NCBI GenBank assembly: GCA_003157225.1
Contig: PMIZ01000230.1
Coordinates: 1 to 24,740 of the forward strand
Reading direction: 5' to 3'
DNA length: 24,740 nucleotides
Source: Actinomycetota bacterium
GTDB taxonomy: Bacteria > Actinomycetota > Thermoleophilia > RBG-16-64-13
Of this stretch, positions 7,587 to 15,105 are shown piece by piece (positions within the stretch are counted from its first letter, which is position 1; each line of letters starts with the position of its first letter). The notes beneath the pieces are model-generated. The model saw only the letters and a list, made by a program, of their open reading frames with translations. It ran no database searches and was not told the DNA's origin. The translations under genes and the position numbers were made by a program.

Positions 7587-8282
7587 CTACCAAGACGCAA
7601 CCGCGCCGCCCGCGTAGAAGGTGTTGCCTCCGCCCGCCTTGTCCACCCGCACGCCGAACTCCACGCCGGATGCCGACCAGGTGCTGATCTCGTAGGTCAT
7701 GCGGCCGGTGCAGGCCCAAGAGACGGCGTTCTGCTGCGCTTGCGCTCCAGCAGGAGGTGCAGCGCTCACGCCGGCGCTTCCCGGGATCCAGGCGATCGCC
7801 GGTTCCATTGCCTGAAGGGTCGACTGCTTGATCGACGTGTAGTCGGCAGATTCGACGAAGGCCGCGTCCATCGCCGTCATTGCGTTTCGAAGGAGTGATT
7901 GGGCTGCCTGATCGTATGCCGTTTTTGGAGCAGACGCCACCGAGGCCTCTTCCTTCACGACTGTGGCACCGCCAGCGGTCAGCACCGCGACAACGGCGAC
8001 GATAGCTGCAATCAGCACGACGGCCACTACAACGGCCGCCAGAAGACCTCGCCTCTTCTTGCCACCTGATGCACGTTGGGGCGGAGCGGCGACGGCCCCT
8101 CCGGTCGGAGCCCTGCTCGGTTCGGCCACCGTCTGCCAGGATCCGGTCCCGGCTCTCAAGGACCCGGGCTCGTCCGGCGCTGTGGACTGTTCGTCGACCG
8201 TCGTCGCAGCATCTCCGCACGACGGACAGCGACGGCCGAGCGCCCGAGGTCTTCCGCACTTTGGACAACTCACGATCTCCAC
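7587..8282 (-). CDS. Zinc-ribbon membrane-anchored protein with a pilin-like outer domain
   Basis: A protein of about 231 residues in three parts. Residues 6-22 form a zinc ribbon (CPKC, nine residues, CPSC) that would lie in the cytosol. A Pro/Ala/Gly-rich linker (23-74) ends in a basic cluster GGKKRRG. One strong membrane helix spans about 79-105. The outer part includes KTAYDQAAQSLLRNAMTAMDAAF, a possible disulfide region and then STWSASGVEFGVRVDKAGGGNTFY. That last part closely resembles the variable C-terminal half of actinobacterial type IV prepilin-like proteins, yet there is no prepilin peptidase site. GTG at 8282 or 8273 is the likely start; the upstream ATG at 8354 adds unlikely sequence. 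Not obviously in an operon. Confidence 0.7.
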   Translation of the reverse strand: MEIVSCPKCGRPRALGRRCPSCGDAATTVDEQSTAPDEPGSLRAGTGSWQTVAEPSRAPTGGAVAAPPQRASGGKKRRGLLAAVVVAVVLIAAIVAVVAVLTAGGATVVKEEASVASAPKTAYDQAAQSLLRNAMTAMDAAFVESADYTSIKQSTLQAMEPAIAWIPGSAGVSAAPPAGAQAQQNAVSWACTGRMTYEISTWSASGVEFGVRVDKAGGGNTFYAGGAVASW

Positions 8283-8425
8283 GACGCCCCCGCATCCAAT
8301 CGGCGAGTATTTGGCTCCCGCTTCTTGCTGACACCTGTCAAGTGGTATCGGCATCTCGGGGGGACGCCCTGAACTCTCTCAGCTCGCCGGAAGCCAAGGA
8401 TCATTCCCTTCCTAACGCCTGCCAA

Positions 8426-8442
8426 GCACGCAAAAGGCGTGC
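8426..8442. terminator. Short perfect hairpin between two minus-strand genes
   Basis: GCACGC and GCGTGC form a 6-bp stem with a 5-base loop. It lies 88 bases downstream of the 144-aa protein gene and upstream of the zinc-ribbon protein gene. There is no U-run after it on either strand, so at best it is a weak or Rho-assisted terminator. Confidence 0.25.
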
Positions 8443-8529
8443 AGCTACCGCAGGGGGAGAATCGAGAAGTACTTGGGCAAGCAGTAGGGGCGCCGCTCTT
8501 TGCCTAGCCCGGTGCCCGGCTCTGCCGGA

Positions 8530-8964
8530 TCAAAGACCCTTCGGGGTGATCTGGTAGTCAAACCGATAGCCGTGCTCGGTGGCGATCCTCTGAACGCCCT
8601 CTCTGACCCTCGCGTAGTCGAACGAGAACGAGTACTTCCTACCAAGCAGAGCGCCCCGCTCGGTGATGTTGCCTTCGCGTGCGCTGCCGGTCTTGTATGT
8701 CTCCTTGCTGAAGCCCCACCCTCCGCCAACGTCGTCGGGGCCGCCGCCGGACATACCGGAGCCAGACTCCTTGAGCATTTCGAAGAACCGCACCACGCGT
8801 TCGTCGTCGTCGACCTTGAACTTAGCCACATACTCCACGGTCTTCTTTGAGAGGAAGGACTTCTGCTCGGCTATCACGAGCTTGGCGTCACCCGAGGCCC
8901 CTTTGCCGCCGACATTGGCGCCCTCTTGAGCAAGATACGACCTTATCTGGTCTGAAAGTGGCAC
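8530..8964 (-). CDS. Conserved-looking hypothetical protein, 144 residues
   Basis: No family recognised. It starts with GTG and has GGAAG a few bases ahead; the protein begins MPLSDQIRSYLAQEG. It looks soluble, without signal peptide or membrane segment. Features seen are a Gly-rich turn (NVGGKGASGDAK), a likely beta-rich core with EYVAKFKVDDDERVVRFFEMLKE, a second Gly-rich loop (SGSGMSGGGPDDVGGGWGF), and a C-terminal part ALLGRKYSFSFDYARVREGV. The order of strands and helices suggests one compact alpha/beta domain interrupted by a flexible glycine loop. Codon use fits the neighbours and the ribosome site is good, so it is likely real. It is on the same strand as the zinc-ribbon protein but 248 bases upstream of it. 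Confidence 0.65.
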   Translation of the reverse strand: MPLSDQIRSYLAQEGANVGGKGASGDAKLVIAEQKSFLSKKTVEYVAKFKVDDDERVVRFFEMLKESGSGMSGGGPDDVGGGWGFSKETYKTGSAREGNITERGALLGRKYSFSFDYARVREGVQRIATEHGYRFDYQITPKGL

Positions 8965-9129
8965 GGCGCTTCCTTTCCCTCGTTCTGCTCGGCGAAGCCG
9001 CGCCAGAGTAGCATGCCTCGCTCTCTCCGTTCAGTTGTAGCGACTCGGTGGCAAACTCGCGCGGCCAGAGACCAGGCCTGCTTCCGCCGGATGATGTGGC
9101 TCAGGCTCTCAGGCAGAGATCGGTCCGGG

Positions 9130-9600
9130 TCAACTCTTGTCTGGGTTGAAGCTGGTGGTTGACGCGAATCCGGGAGCAAACATGATGTGCCCGAACATGA
9201 TGGGCCGGTCTACCCTCTTGAAGTCGAGCGGGCCATGAGGCAGATCCTTAGGTACGTATACCCAGGTAGTGCTGGTAATGGTATAGGTCTCAGCGTCATC
9301 GCCCTCGCCCATGACGAAGTCGATCTCCGCGCCGAAATCCCCGAAATCCATGGGGTTCCCGCCGATGAAGTAGAGGAACTCAACGCAGTTGTGGCTGTGC
9401 GGTTTGGGTATCATGAGGTACGGTCGGTAGATCGGGCGCAGTACCTGTGTAAAAGGCTCGTCCCATCCCTCCGCGGGGCCTTCCTGGTTGATTCCGATAT
9501 AGACCGGCTGATTAGGGTCTTGGTTGGCCTTGTTGGGGATTCCCCAGGGTTCTCTCAAGAAATACTTCCCGTACTTGTCGTCCGCCACTTTTGCCTCCAT
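9130..9600 (-). CDS. Small cupin-like protein, paralogue C
   Basis: A 156-residue member of the local cupin-like family. PHSHNCVE gives His68, His70 and Glu74; VPKDLPHGPL gives His122. The family block reads FIGGNPMDFGDFGAEIDFVMG. The N-terminal KYFLREPWG matches HIIREPYG of paralogue A, and DFKRVDRP matches both A and the fragment at 22834. The frame is open to 9648, but alignment with paralogue A favours the ATG at 9600 (MEAKVADDKYGK); no strong ribosome site is visible there. It carries an insertion of about 15 residues (PNQPVYIGINQEGPAEG) compared with A. Function unknown; the metal site appears complete. Confidence 0.75.
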   Translation of the reverse strand: MEAKVADDKYGKYFLREPWGIPNKANQDPNQPVYIGINQEGPAEGWDEPFTQVLRPIYRPYLMIPKPHSHNCVEFLYFIGGNPMDFGDFGAEIDFVMGEGDDAETYTITSTTWVYVPKDLPHGPLDFKRVDRPIMFGHIMFAPGFASTTSFNPDKS

Positions 9601-9675
9601 CACTTGGAAACTCGACCTATTCTTAGGTTCATGTGATCCGGTTGTCAAGGGTTTGGGTCTACCGGGCTCCGAAGC

Positions 9676-9765
9676 AGCAGTATCGGGTCGGTGATCGCTC
9701 TGCCGTTAGGCCTGATCGCCGTACTGCTGGGAATGAACGTAGGCGGTCTCCCGGCCACCTCCAAG
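9676..9765 (+). pseudogene. Remnant of a CorA/ZntB-type metal transporter C-terminus
   Basis: In the gap of about 300 bases between cupin C and the monooxygenase-like gene, the plus-strand frame encodes SVIALPLGLIAVLLGMNVGGLP. This matches the penultimate helix and the GMN signature loop of CorA/ZntB divalent-cation channels (family form: FLPLTLITGLLGMNVGGxP). The similarity begins and ends abruptly; no pore-domain sequence precedes it and the last helix is missing. It is best read as a fragment of a deleted transporter gene, not an expressed protein. Confidence 0.55.
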
Positions 9766-9902
9766 ATGCGTTCCGGTGTGCCCAGGACCAAGCACAACGG
9801 TCGCGCCGTTCCGCGCGGTTGGGGATCCCACTTCCGGGGTATACGCGACCATCACAGTCAAGCGCGATTCAACGGCATTCGCGCCTCACTCGGGAGTTGA
9901 TC

Positions 9903-10184
9903 ATGATTGTTATGGTGCAGCACAAGGTCCGTGACTTCGACGCGTGGAAGTCCGTGTTCGACGAACATGGCGACGTGCGCCGACAACACGGTGCCGTTGG
10001 CCACGAGGTCTATCGCGGCATAGACGATTCCAACGAGATCACCGTCGTCAACCATTTCCCTTCCGTGGAGCAGGCCAAGGCGTTCGGCGCTGACCCATCC
10101 CTCAAGGAGGCGATGGAGCACGGCGGCGTTATCAGTGAACCGCGCATAACGTGGGCCCAGGAGGTCGAGACAGTCGACTACTGA
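9903..10184 (+). CDS. Small ferredoxin-fold monooxygenase-like (ABM/cyclase-type) protein
   Basis: 93 residues, probably a dimeric alpha+beta barrel protein. MIVMVQHKVRDFDAWKSVFDEH is the first strand and helix typical of antibiotic biosynthesis monooxygenase-like proteins; ITVVNHFPSVEQAKAFG is the third strand plus helix; the end ITWAQEVETVDY is the last strand. Members of this large fold group range from quinol monooxygenases to proteins of unknown function, so no reaction is assigned. GGGAG lies seven bases before the ATG at 9903; the longer frame upstream (to 9633) runs through the CorA remnant in another frame and is not believed. No clear operon partner. Confidence 0.75.
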   Translation: MIVMVQHKVRDFDAWKSVFDEHGDVRRQHGAVGHEVYRGIDDSNEITVVNHFPSVEQAKAFGADPSLKEAMEHGGVISEPRITWAQEVETVDY

Positions 10185-10275
10185 GTCTAGCCGGTAGAGT
10201 CTCCGGATGAAGGCCGTTGTGCGCCTTTTGGCGTTCCGGGGGGTTGCATCTTCCTCTTGCCGCGCATGGGGTCTG

Positions 10276-10520
10276 GAGGAATGACTTCGTCTCCGAGGTC
10301 CGTAGCAGCCAGAAGCGCGTTCGCGAAGGCCAGGTTTGCGCCCGCCGTCACCACGGTCGCATTCTGCGAATTCTGATTCTCGGGATCGGCCAGGAACGAG
10401 CCAATCTGGTCAGCCGCCTCCTGTGGCGGGCCGTAGTGACGACCCCTGCCCTAGGGAGATGGTGTCGATCTCGCTTACTTCGTCGCCTAGATACATCTCG
10501 GCACACCGGGGGAACCAGCC
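10276..10520 (-). pseudogene. Decayed N-terminal fragment of a PLP-dependent aminotransferase
   Basis: The space 10185-10564 contains no intact gene, but the minus strand keeps two adjoining pieces of a class I/II aminotransferase. The first, near 10435-10520, reads EMYLGDEVSEIDTISLGQG, like the ISLGQGxPD motif. The second, about 10276-10422 in another frame, reads ADQIGSFLADPENQNS and then TVVTAGANLAFANALLAATDLGDEVI, matching the VTxGANQAFxNALLALxDPGDEV core. They are separated by a frameshift near 10430, and after VIPPDP the similarity ends; the catalytic lysine half is gone. This is a nonfunctional relic. Confidence 0.65.
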
Positions 10521-10564
10521 GGTTAGACCGACACCTCTGCGTCAACGTCACGAGAGCGCCCTGG

Positions 10565-11137
10565 CTAGGCTTGACGGCCACCGCGAGGGGCCTGCGCCGC
10601 TTTGCCGTTGGCCTTCACCCACCACCAGACTGCGAGACCGAACGCGACCACGAAGAGCAGGCAAGACAGGCCGCGCACGGTGTAGGCGATGCCGTCTGTG
10701 TGATTCAGCAGACCCAGCCGCCCGAGGATGTTGTGCCAGTCATGCCCGTCGCCGGAGCCGTCGTCACCCAAGAGCGGCAACACCATGCGAGTGGCGTCGT
10801 AGACGTACACGGAGACGTTGTTGAGCGACTCGGCGGCCCACGCGAGCATGAGGACAACGGCTAGTCGGTCGTGCCGCAGCCAGAAGTAGGCTCCAAAGCC
10901 GAGTGGGACGGCCACTTGCAGGAACGAGCCGGCTCCCTGTACCAGCAACTGCGGAGCCCAAAACGCGAGCATGTGGCCAAGCTCGTGAATACCGAGATCG
11001 ACGTTCGAGAGAAGCGGGACCCAGCCTTCACGCGAGTAGGTGAGCCAGGCGAGCAGACCAGTGACCAGGACCGCGGTGATCCACTGGAAGGTGAGCTTCC
11101 AGGTGAGAGTCTTCGTGGTGACCAGCTGACCGTTCAT
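10565..11137 (-). CDS. Integral membrane protein with an HELGH (zincin-like) motif
   Basis: 190 residues with about four to five membrane helices (near 14-33, 60-86, 89-112 and 155-178). HELGH at 51-55, immediately following a DLGI segment, has the HExxH pattern of a zinc-binding peptidase, as in membrane M50-type enzymes, but I do not see the second metal-ligand motif (NxxPxxxxDG) of site-2 proteases. A polar loop holds GDDGSGDGHDWHN, with Asp and His that could supply a third ligand. The C-terminal tail is basic and cytosolic. It may be a membrane protease or only a metal-binding protein. The ATG at 11137 lacks a clear ribosome site. It is divergent from the zinc-ribbon gene at 11278. Confidence 0.7.
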   Translation of the reverse strand: MNGQLVTTKTLTWKLTFQWITAVLVTGLLAWLTYSREGWVPLLSNVDLGIHELGHMLAFWAPQLLVQGAGSFLQVAVPLGFGAYFWLRHDRLAVVLMLAWAAESLNNVSVYVYDATRMVLPLLGDDGSGDGHDWHNILGRLGLLNHTDGIAYTVRGLSCLLFVVAFGLAVWWWVKANGKAAQAPRGGRQA

Positions 11138-11277
11138 CGTACAGTGCTATCGGCAGCCGGCTCGACCTTCTTGATCCGCAGTAGCTGCTTGGTCGTATGC
11201 GCTCAGGCGGTTCGTGGGAGATTGGGCTCTCCCGCTATCATGGGGAGCAGACCAACGGACGACGTAGGGAGGCTGCA

Positions 11278-11487
11278 ATGCCCGAAGCCAATGAAGTTGC
11301 CGCTGACAAATGCCTGCGCTGCGGAGGTCCGCTGAGCTCGATGGGCGTGGAACAATTCCGCGTCGGCGGCTCCAGCGGTGGGTGGAAGCTTCTCTTCGGC
11401 GAGTGGGCCGAACTGGGAGAGAACATGCTGCCGCTGGAAACCCTCGTTTGCGAGGAGTGCCACAGGGTGGAGTTCCGCGTGCCCTAG
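11278..11487 (+). CDS. Small zinc-ribbon protein
   Basis: 69 residues with two CxxC knuckles: CLRCGG near the N-terminus (about residue 12) and CEEC near the C-terminus (about 60-63). The central part has FRVGGSSGGWKLLFGEWAELGE. This layout (CxxCGG, then a Gly-rich strand and LxGxWAELGE, then VCxxCxxVEF) recurs in small bacterial zinc-ribbon proteins of unknown function. GGGAGG sits six bases before the ATG at 11278, which decides the start over the longer frame from 11197. It lies about 100 bases ahead of the lipoprotein gene on the same strand. Confidence 0.8.
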   Translation: MPEANEVAADKCLRCGGPLSSMGVEQFRVGGSSGGWKLLFGEWAELGENMLPLETLVCEECHRVEFRVP

Positions 11488-11584
11488 CACACCCTGGGCG
11501 GGGCCGGCCACGTTCAGCTCCCAATTCCGGTAGTATATGTGCCCCAGACACCTGCGGTTGTTCGCAAGGAGGTGCCCGGATACC

Positions 11585-12760
11585 ATGAAGAAGCGCCTGC
11601 TGGTCGCGGTAATCTTTGGCCTGATTGTCCTCGTGGGGGGTTGCACGGGCAAGACGGTCTCCTCCACAACGAGCTTGGGCGAGAGCACCTCAACCACCCT
11701 CACAGCGAGCAGCTCAACCACTGTCGCCGAGGTCTTGACCTTCAGCGCCACTCTTTCCGGCAAGAACGAAGTCCCTGCCGTCACCACCTCGGCCTCCGGC
11801 ACCCTCACCTTGACCGTGGATTCCAGCGATTCCTCTGTCGCGTACGTCCTCACGCTCAAGAAGTTGAGCAACGTGACCGCGGCCCGACTTCACGCAGGCG
11901 CGGCGGGAACCACCGGCAGCACCCTCCTCACCCTCTTCAGCGGCCCGGCCAAGAAGGGGGTCTTCAGTGGGGTGCTGGCCCAAGGGTCCTTCACTGCCAA
12001 TGACCTCGGGGGCACGCTCAAGGGTAAAACGGTGGACGATCTCGTGGCCCTCATCAAAAGTGGGAAGGTCTACCTCAACGTGGGGACGAGCACTCACAAG
12101 AGCGGGGCGATTCGCGGACAACTCCGATCGACATCGACGAGCACCACTAGTTCTACGATCGCCGGCTCCGAGACGACGACGTCGACTGTCGCCGCTCAGG
12201 GTCAGACGGGTGGAACCCAGGCGTTGACCGACTTGATGAGTAAGTACAAACAGGTGCAGAGCGTGTCGCTTGACTTCGCTGTAACAACCCCCGAGAACAC
12301 GAGTATCAGCGGAACGATGTGGTCGGAAACGGGCAAGATGCTGAAGATCCAAACCACGGCCAATGGCGTGCAAGAGGTGATGTTGATAAACCTCGCCGAC
12401 AACACCATGACCATGTGGCAGCCGGCTACCAAACAGGGGACGAAGATCAAGGCCCCCACTACGTTCTCAGACCCGAGCAGCTACCTGAACGGCATCGACG
12501 TGAGCAAGGTACAGAACCTGGGGACTGAGGATGTCAATGGTGAGACATGCGACGTTGTTCAATACGTCACTACCGCCGCGGGCGCGTCGACGACAACCAA
12601 GATGTGGCTGAGCCAGCGGCTGGGCTTTCCTGTACGACTAACGATGACCACCGCGGACGGCAAGACTACGACGATCGACTACACGAATATCAAGGTGGGC
12701 TCGTTGCCCAGCGGCACCTTCAGCGTGCCGGCAGACGTGAAGATCGTGGCGGGCCCCTAG
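11585..12760 (+). CDS. Two-domain lipoprotein: CHRD domain plus LolA-like domain
   Basis: 391 residues exported and lipidated: the signal peptide ends LIVLVGGC with Cys20 as the lipidation site. A Ser/Thr-rich spacer (about 23-50) is followed by a CHRD domain (about 51-181), recognised from FSATLSGKNEVPAV, ARLHAG, and the terminal GAIRGQL. A second Ser/Thr linker (182-210) leads to a domain (about 211-391) with the half-barrel pattern of LolA-like/outer lipoprotein-sorting folds: SLDFAVTTPENTSISGTMW, then a VMLINLADNTMTMWQP strand pair, DVVQYVTT, LSQRLGFPVRLTMTTADGK and FSVPADVKIV. AAGGAGGTG gives an excellent ribosome site. The molecular role is unknown; binding of a lipid or envelope polymer is the likeliest guess. 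Confidence 0.85.
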   Translation: MKKRLLVAVIFGLIVLVGGCTGKTVSSTTSLGESTSTTLTASSSTTVAEVLTFSATLSGKNEVPAVTTSASGTLTLTVDSSDSSVAYVLTLKKLSNVTAARLHAGAAGTTGSTLLTLFSGPAKKGVFSGVLAQGSFTANDLGGTLKGKTVDDLVALIKSGKVYLNVGTSTHKSGAIRGQLRSTSTSTTSSTIAGSETTTSTVAAQGQTGGTQALTDLMSKYKQVQSVSLDFAVTTPENTSISGTMWSETGKMLKIQTTANGVQEVMLINLADNTMTMWQPATKQGTKIKAPTTFSDPSSYLNGIDVSKVQNLGTEDVNGETCDVVQYVTTAAGASTTTKMWLSQRLGFPVRLTMTTADGKTTTIDYTNIKVGSLPSGTFSVPADVKIVAGP

Positions 12761-13000
12761 ACCGGCCGACGAAGCTCGACCGGCCAAAGCGCCGCGGCCC
12801 CATGGCGGGGATTGCCGAACCTCAAATCCGGTCCAAGTCCATTGGCTGGCCCTGCGCCTCGTCATTTGGGTCGCTCTGCCTGGTTGCAGACCGTCGCGTT
12901 GTTCGCTTCCCGCTAGCGATTCGAATACAATTGAGAGCGAAGCAAGGTCGGTAGCAGCTCGGGTCGAGATCCTCAGCTCGTCGGCCCAGGAGGTTGAGGG

Positions 13001-13525
13001 GTGCCTGTGGGCCGGAACGCGCATGTCCCTTGGAAGCAGGCTGTGCTGCTTTTGGTCGTCGCGGTTCTGGTCTTTCTCGTCGCGCTCGGCGGGAACAGGT
13101 CGCCGGCCCACGATATCCTCGTCCACCGGTCTCTGAATGTGCGTCTGGGGCTCATCGTTCTTCTCGTTCTGCTGGCCGGTTCTTTTCTGGTGAGCTTCGG
13201 TACGCTCGTATATGTGTGCCTTGGCAACGTGACCAAACAGCGGTCCGACCCAGGGCGGCGCAAACTACCCGCCGCGCCCTGGTGGGCGAACGCTGTCTCG
13301 GCTGTGATCGTATTAGCCCTCATCGGGGGCGTAGTGTTGATCGGTGTCGTTTCTGCCCTACTGGTCGTGGTAGTTCTGGCCACAACCGGTCTCCGAGTCC
13401 CGGGCTCCTTCACTGGAGCCATCATCGGTTCGGCGGCCGCTGTCCTCTTGCTTGCTATCCCCTGGCTTCTCGCTAGAGCGAGGCGTCCTGGCGGGCACTG
13501 GCGAGCGAGATCAGGCTCTCGATGA
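13001..13525 (+). CDS. Multi-pass membrane protein of unknown function
   Basis: 174 residues with about four hydrophobic segments (near 13-30, 46-72, 98-130 and 137-157) and a basic C-terminal tail (ARRPGGHWRARSGSR). The GTG start at 13001 has a perfect AGGAGG eight bases ahead. I do not recognise the family with confidence. The pairing of a short outside loop after helix 1 (GGNRSPAHDILVHRS) with a cytosolic loop (GNVTKQRSDPGRRK) recalls the N-terminal part of larger membrane proteins with a C-terminal soluble domain, in which case this would be a shortened copy. Its stop overlaps the ATG of the next small ORF (ATGA). Confidence 0.65.
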   Translation: MPVGRNAHVPWKQAVLLLVVAVLVFLVALGGNRSPAHDILVHRSLNVRLGLIVLLVLLAGSFLVSFGTLVYVCLGNVTKQRSDPGRRKLPAAPWWANAVSAVIVLALIGGVVLIGVVSALLVVVVLATTGLRVPGSFTGAIIGSAAAVLLLAIPWLLARARRPGGHWRARSGSR

Positions 13526-13725
13526 GCGGCCCGGCGAAGTCTGACTCCGGCGGCATCGTCATCGACGGCATCGACACAATCGCGGCCCCGAACTATGCCC
13601 GGCAGGCCTGCTCCTTCCAGGCGCAGACGCAACTACCCATCAGCGGGCTCACGGCCAAACAAGCCATGGCCCGGTGCGCGTTTGGGCTGATGGTGACTGC
13701 GCAGCTGGTCCGGCGACGGAGATAG
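13522..13725 (+). CDS. Possible small ORF overlapping the membrane protein gene
   Basis: 67 residues starting at an ATGA overlap with the preceding stop, which suggests translational coupling. The protein begins MSGPAKSDSGGIVIDGID and ends in a basic tail QLVRRRR. No family is recognised, and there is no membrane segment or signal peptide. The overlap is the only argument for it; it may instead be chance or a relic. Confidence 0.3.
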   Translation: MSGPAKSDSGGIVIDGIDTIAAPNYARQACSFQAQTQLPISGLTAKQAMARCAFGLMVTAQLVRRRR

Positions 13726-13785
13726 GGTAGTGGCGCGCAACCGGCCGCAACACCCACCGGAGGCGGCGTTGCCCCCGATGTCCGC

Positions 13786-15105
13786 ATGAACGATTCCCGC
13801 CGCACTGCGCGCCCGTTCTACGGGTGGTACGTACTCGCTGCTTCCTTCGTAATCCTCTTCCTGAACGCCGGGGCCCGCTCCGTGATCGGCATCATGGTGA
13901 AGCCGATGGCCGCGGAGTTCGGGTGGAGTCGCGGCGCGATATCATCGGCTGTCTTCCTCAACATGACCGTCTACGCGGTGGCGACGATCGTCACCGGCCG
14001 GTTGTACGATCGCTTCGGGCCCAAGTGGGTGATCGCGGCGTCGACCGTCCTCTTCTCGAGCGGCTACGCGCTCATGGCGACCATGCACTCCCTGTGGCAG
14101 TTCCTGTTCTACTACGGGATCGTGAGCGCGGCCGGGCTGGGAGGGATCACGGTCCCCCTCTTCGGCTCGATCATTGGCCACTGGTTCGACAGACGAAGGG
14201 GACTGGCCGTCAGTCTTGCCTTCGCGGGCGGCTGTCTGGGCCAATTCTTCCTGATACCGGTCTTCTCCAACATGGTTCTGGACTCCGGCTGGCGTAGCAC
14301 GAGCCTGTGGATCGCCGTCCCCTGCCTGGCCCTCAACCTGCCTCTCGCGTTCGGAGTACTCCGCGGGCATCCGAAGAGTCTGGGGCTCGAGCCTTACGGC
14401 ACGCCGCCCGCAAGCCAGCAACACGACCGCCACTCTGGGCACCAGCTTCCGCATGGCCTCACCCTCTCTGAGGCCATGCACACTCCCTCTCTTTGGCTGT
14501 TCGCCGTGGTGATGTTGATCTGCGGCGGCGCGGACTTCCTCGTTCTCACCCATCTTGTAGCCATGGTCACCGACTACGGCGTCTCGCCGGCAACCGGGGC
14601 CGACATGCTTGCTTGGCTCGGCCTCCTCAGCCTTGGCGGTATCCTCCTGGCCGGGCCTGCCGCCGACGCCATCGGCAACAAGATTCCCATCGCGGTCACG
14701 TTCGTCTTCCGGATCCTTCTGTTCGCCGTCCTCTTCAGCTTCAAGGGACCGGCCTCATTCTGGGTCTTCTCCTTGGGCTTCGGCCTCACCCTATCGGTCA
14801 CTGCCCCGCTGACGCCGACGCTGCTTGCGAAACTGTACGGCGTGACCCATCTCGGGTTCATCTCCGGCTTCATTACGATGATCCACATGTTGGGAGGCGG
14901 GTTGTGGGCCTACCTGGGCGGGGTGATCTTCGACCGCACCGGAACCTACGATCTCGCCCTGGTGATCTCCGCCGGAATGGCGGCGTTGGCCCTGGTATGC
15001 ACCCTTTTCATCCGGGAGGAGTGTCACTACGATCCGGCCCCTCGGCTTGAGCTTGATCCGGATCCCCCGCTCCGAACGACATCCGTCACGAGCGCATCTG
15101 GCTGA
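13786..15105 (+). CDS. MFS transporter, oxalate/formate-antiporter or monocarboxylate type
   Basis: A 439-residue major facilitator with 12 predicted helices. The start FYGWYVLAASFVILFLNAGARSVIG is typical of the OFA/monocarboxylate-porter branch. Motif A is GRLYDRFGPKWV at the helix 2-3 loop; a mid loop GHPKSLGLEPYG is also characteristic, as is FDRRRGLAVSLAFAGGCLG. It would move a small carboxylate across the inner membrane; the substrate is not readable. The ATG at 13786 has no tight ribosome site (a GGAGGCG lies about 22 bases up). Its end overlaps the decayed MFS fragment on the opposite strand by about 20 bases. Confidence 0.9.
   Translation: MNDSRRTARPFYGWYVLAASFVILFLNAGARSVIGIMVKPMAAEFGWSRGAISSAVFLNMTVYAVATIVTGRLYDRFGPKWVIAASTVLFSSGYALMATMHSLWQFLFYYGIVSAAGLGGITVPLFGSIIGHWFDRRRGLAVSLAFAGGCLGQFFLIPVFSNMVLDSGWRSTSLWIAVPCLALNLPLAFGVLRGHPKSLGLEPYGTPPASQQHDRHSGHQLPHGLTLSEAMHTPSLWLFAVVMLICGGADFLVLTHLVAMVTDYGVSPATGADMLAWLGLLSLGGILLAGPAADAIGNKIPIAVTFVFRILLFAVLFSFKGPASFWVFSLGFGLTLSVTAPLTPTLLAKLYGVTHLGFISGFITMIHMLGGGLWAYLGGVIFDRTGTYDLALVISAGMAALALVCTLFIREECHYDPAPRLELDPDPPLRTTSVTSASG

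Noticed and set aside
7513..8334. Long Arg-rich minus-strand frame over the zinc-ribbon protein gene
   Set aside because: Composition is that of an alternate frame of a high-GC gene; the frame used for the annotation has zinc ribbon, membrane helix and pilin-like sequence.
10217..10864. Plus-strand frame of 215 residues over the aminotransferase relic and the HELGH protein
   Set aside because: Arg/His-rich shadow composition, and the minus strand carries recognisable sequence in the same place.
13942..14553. Minus-strand frame of 203 residues antisense to the MFS transporter
   Set aside because: Glu/Arg-rich shadow without motifs; the plus strand is a clear transporter.
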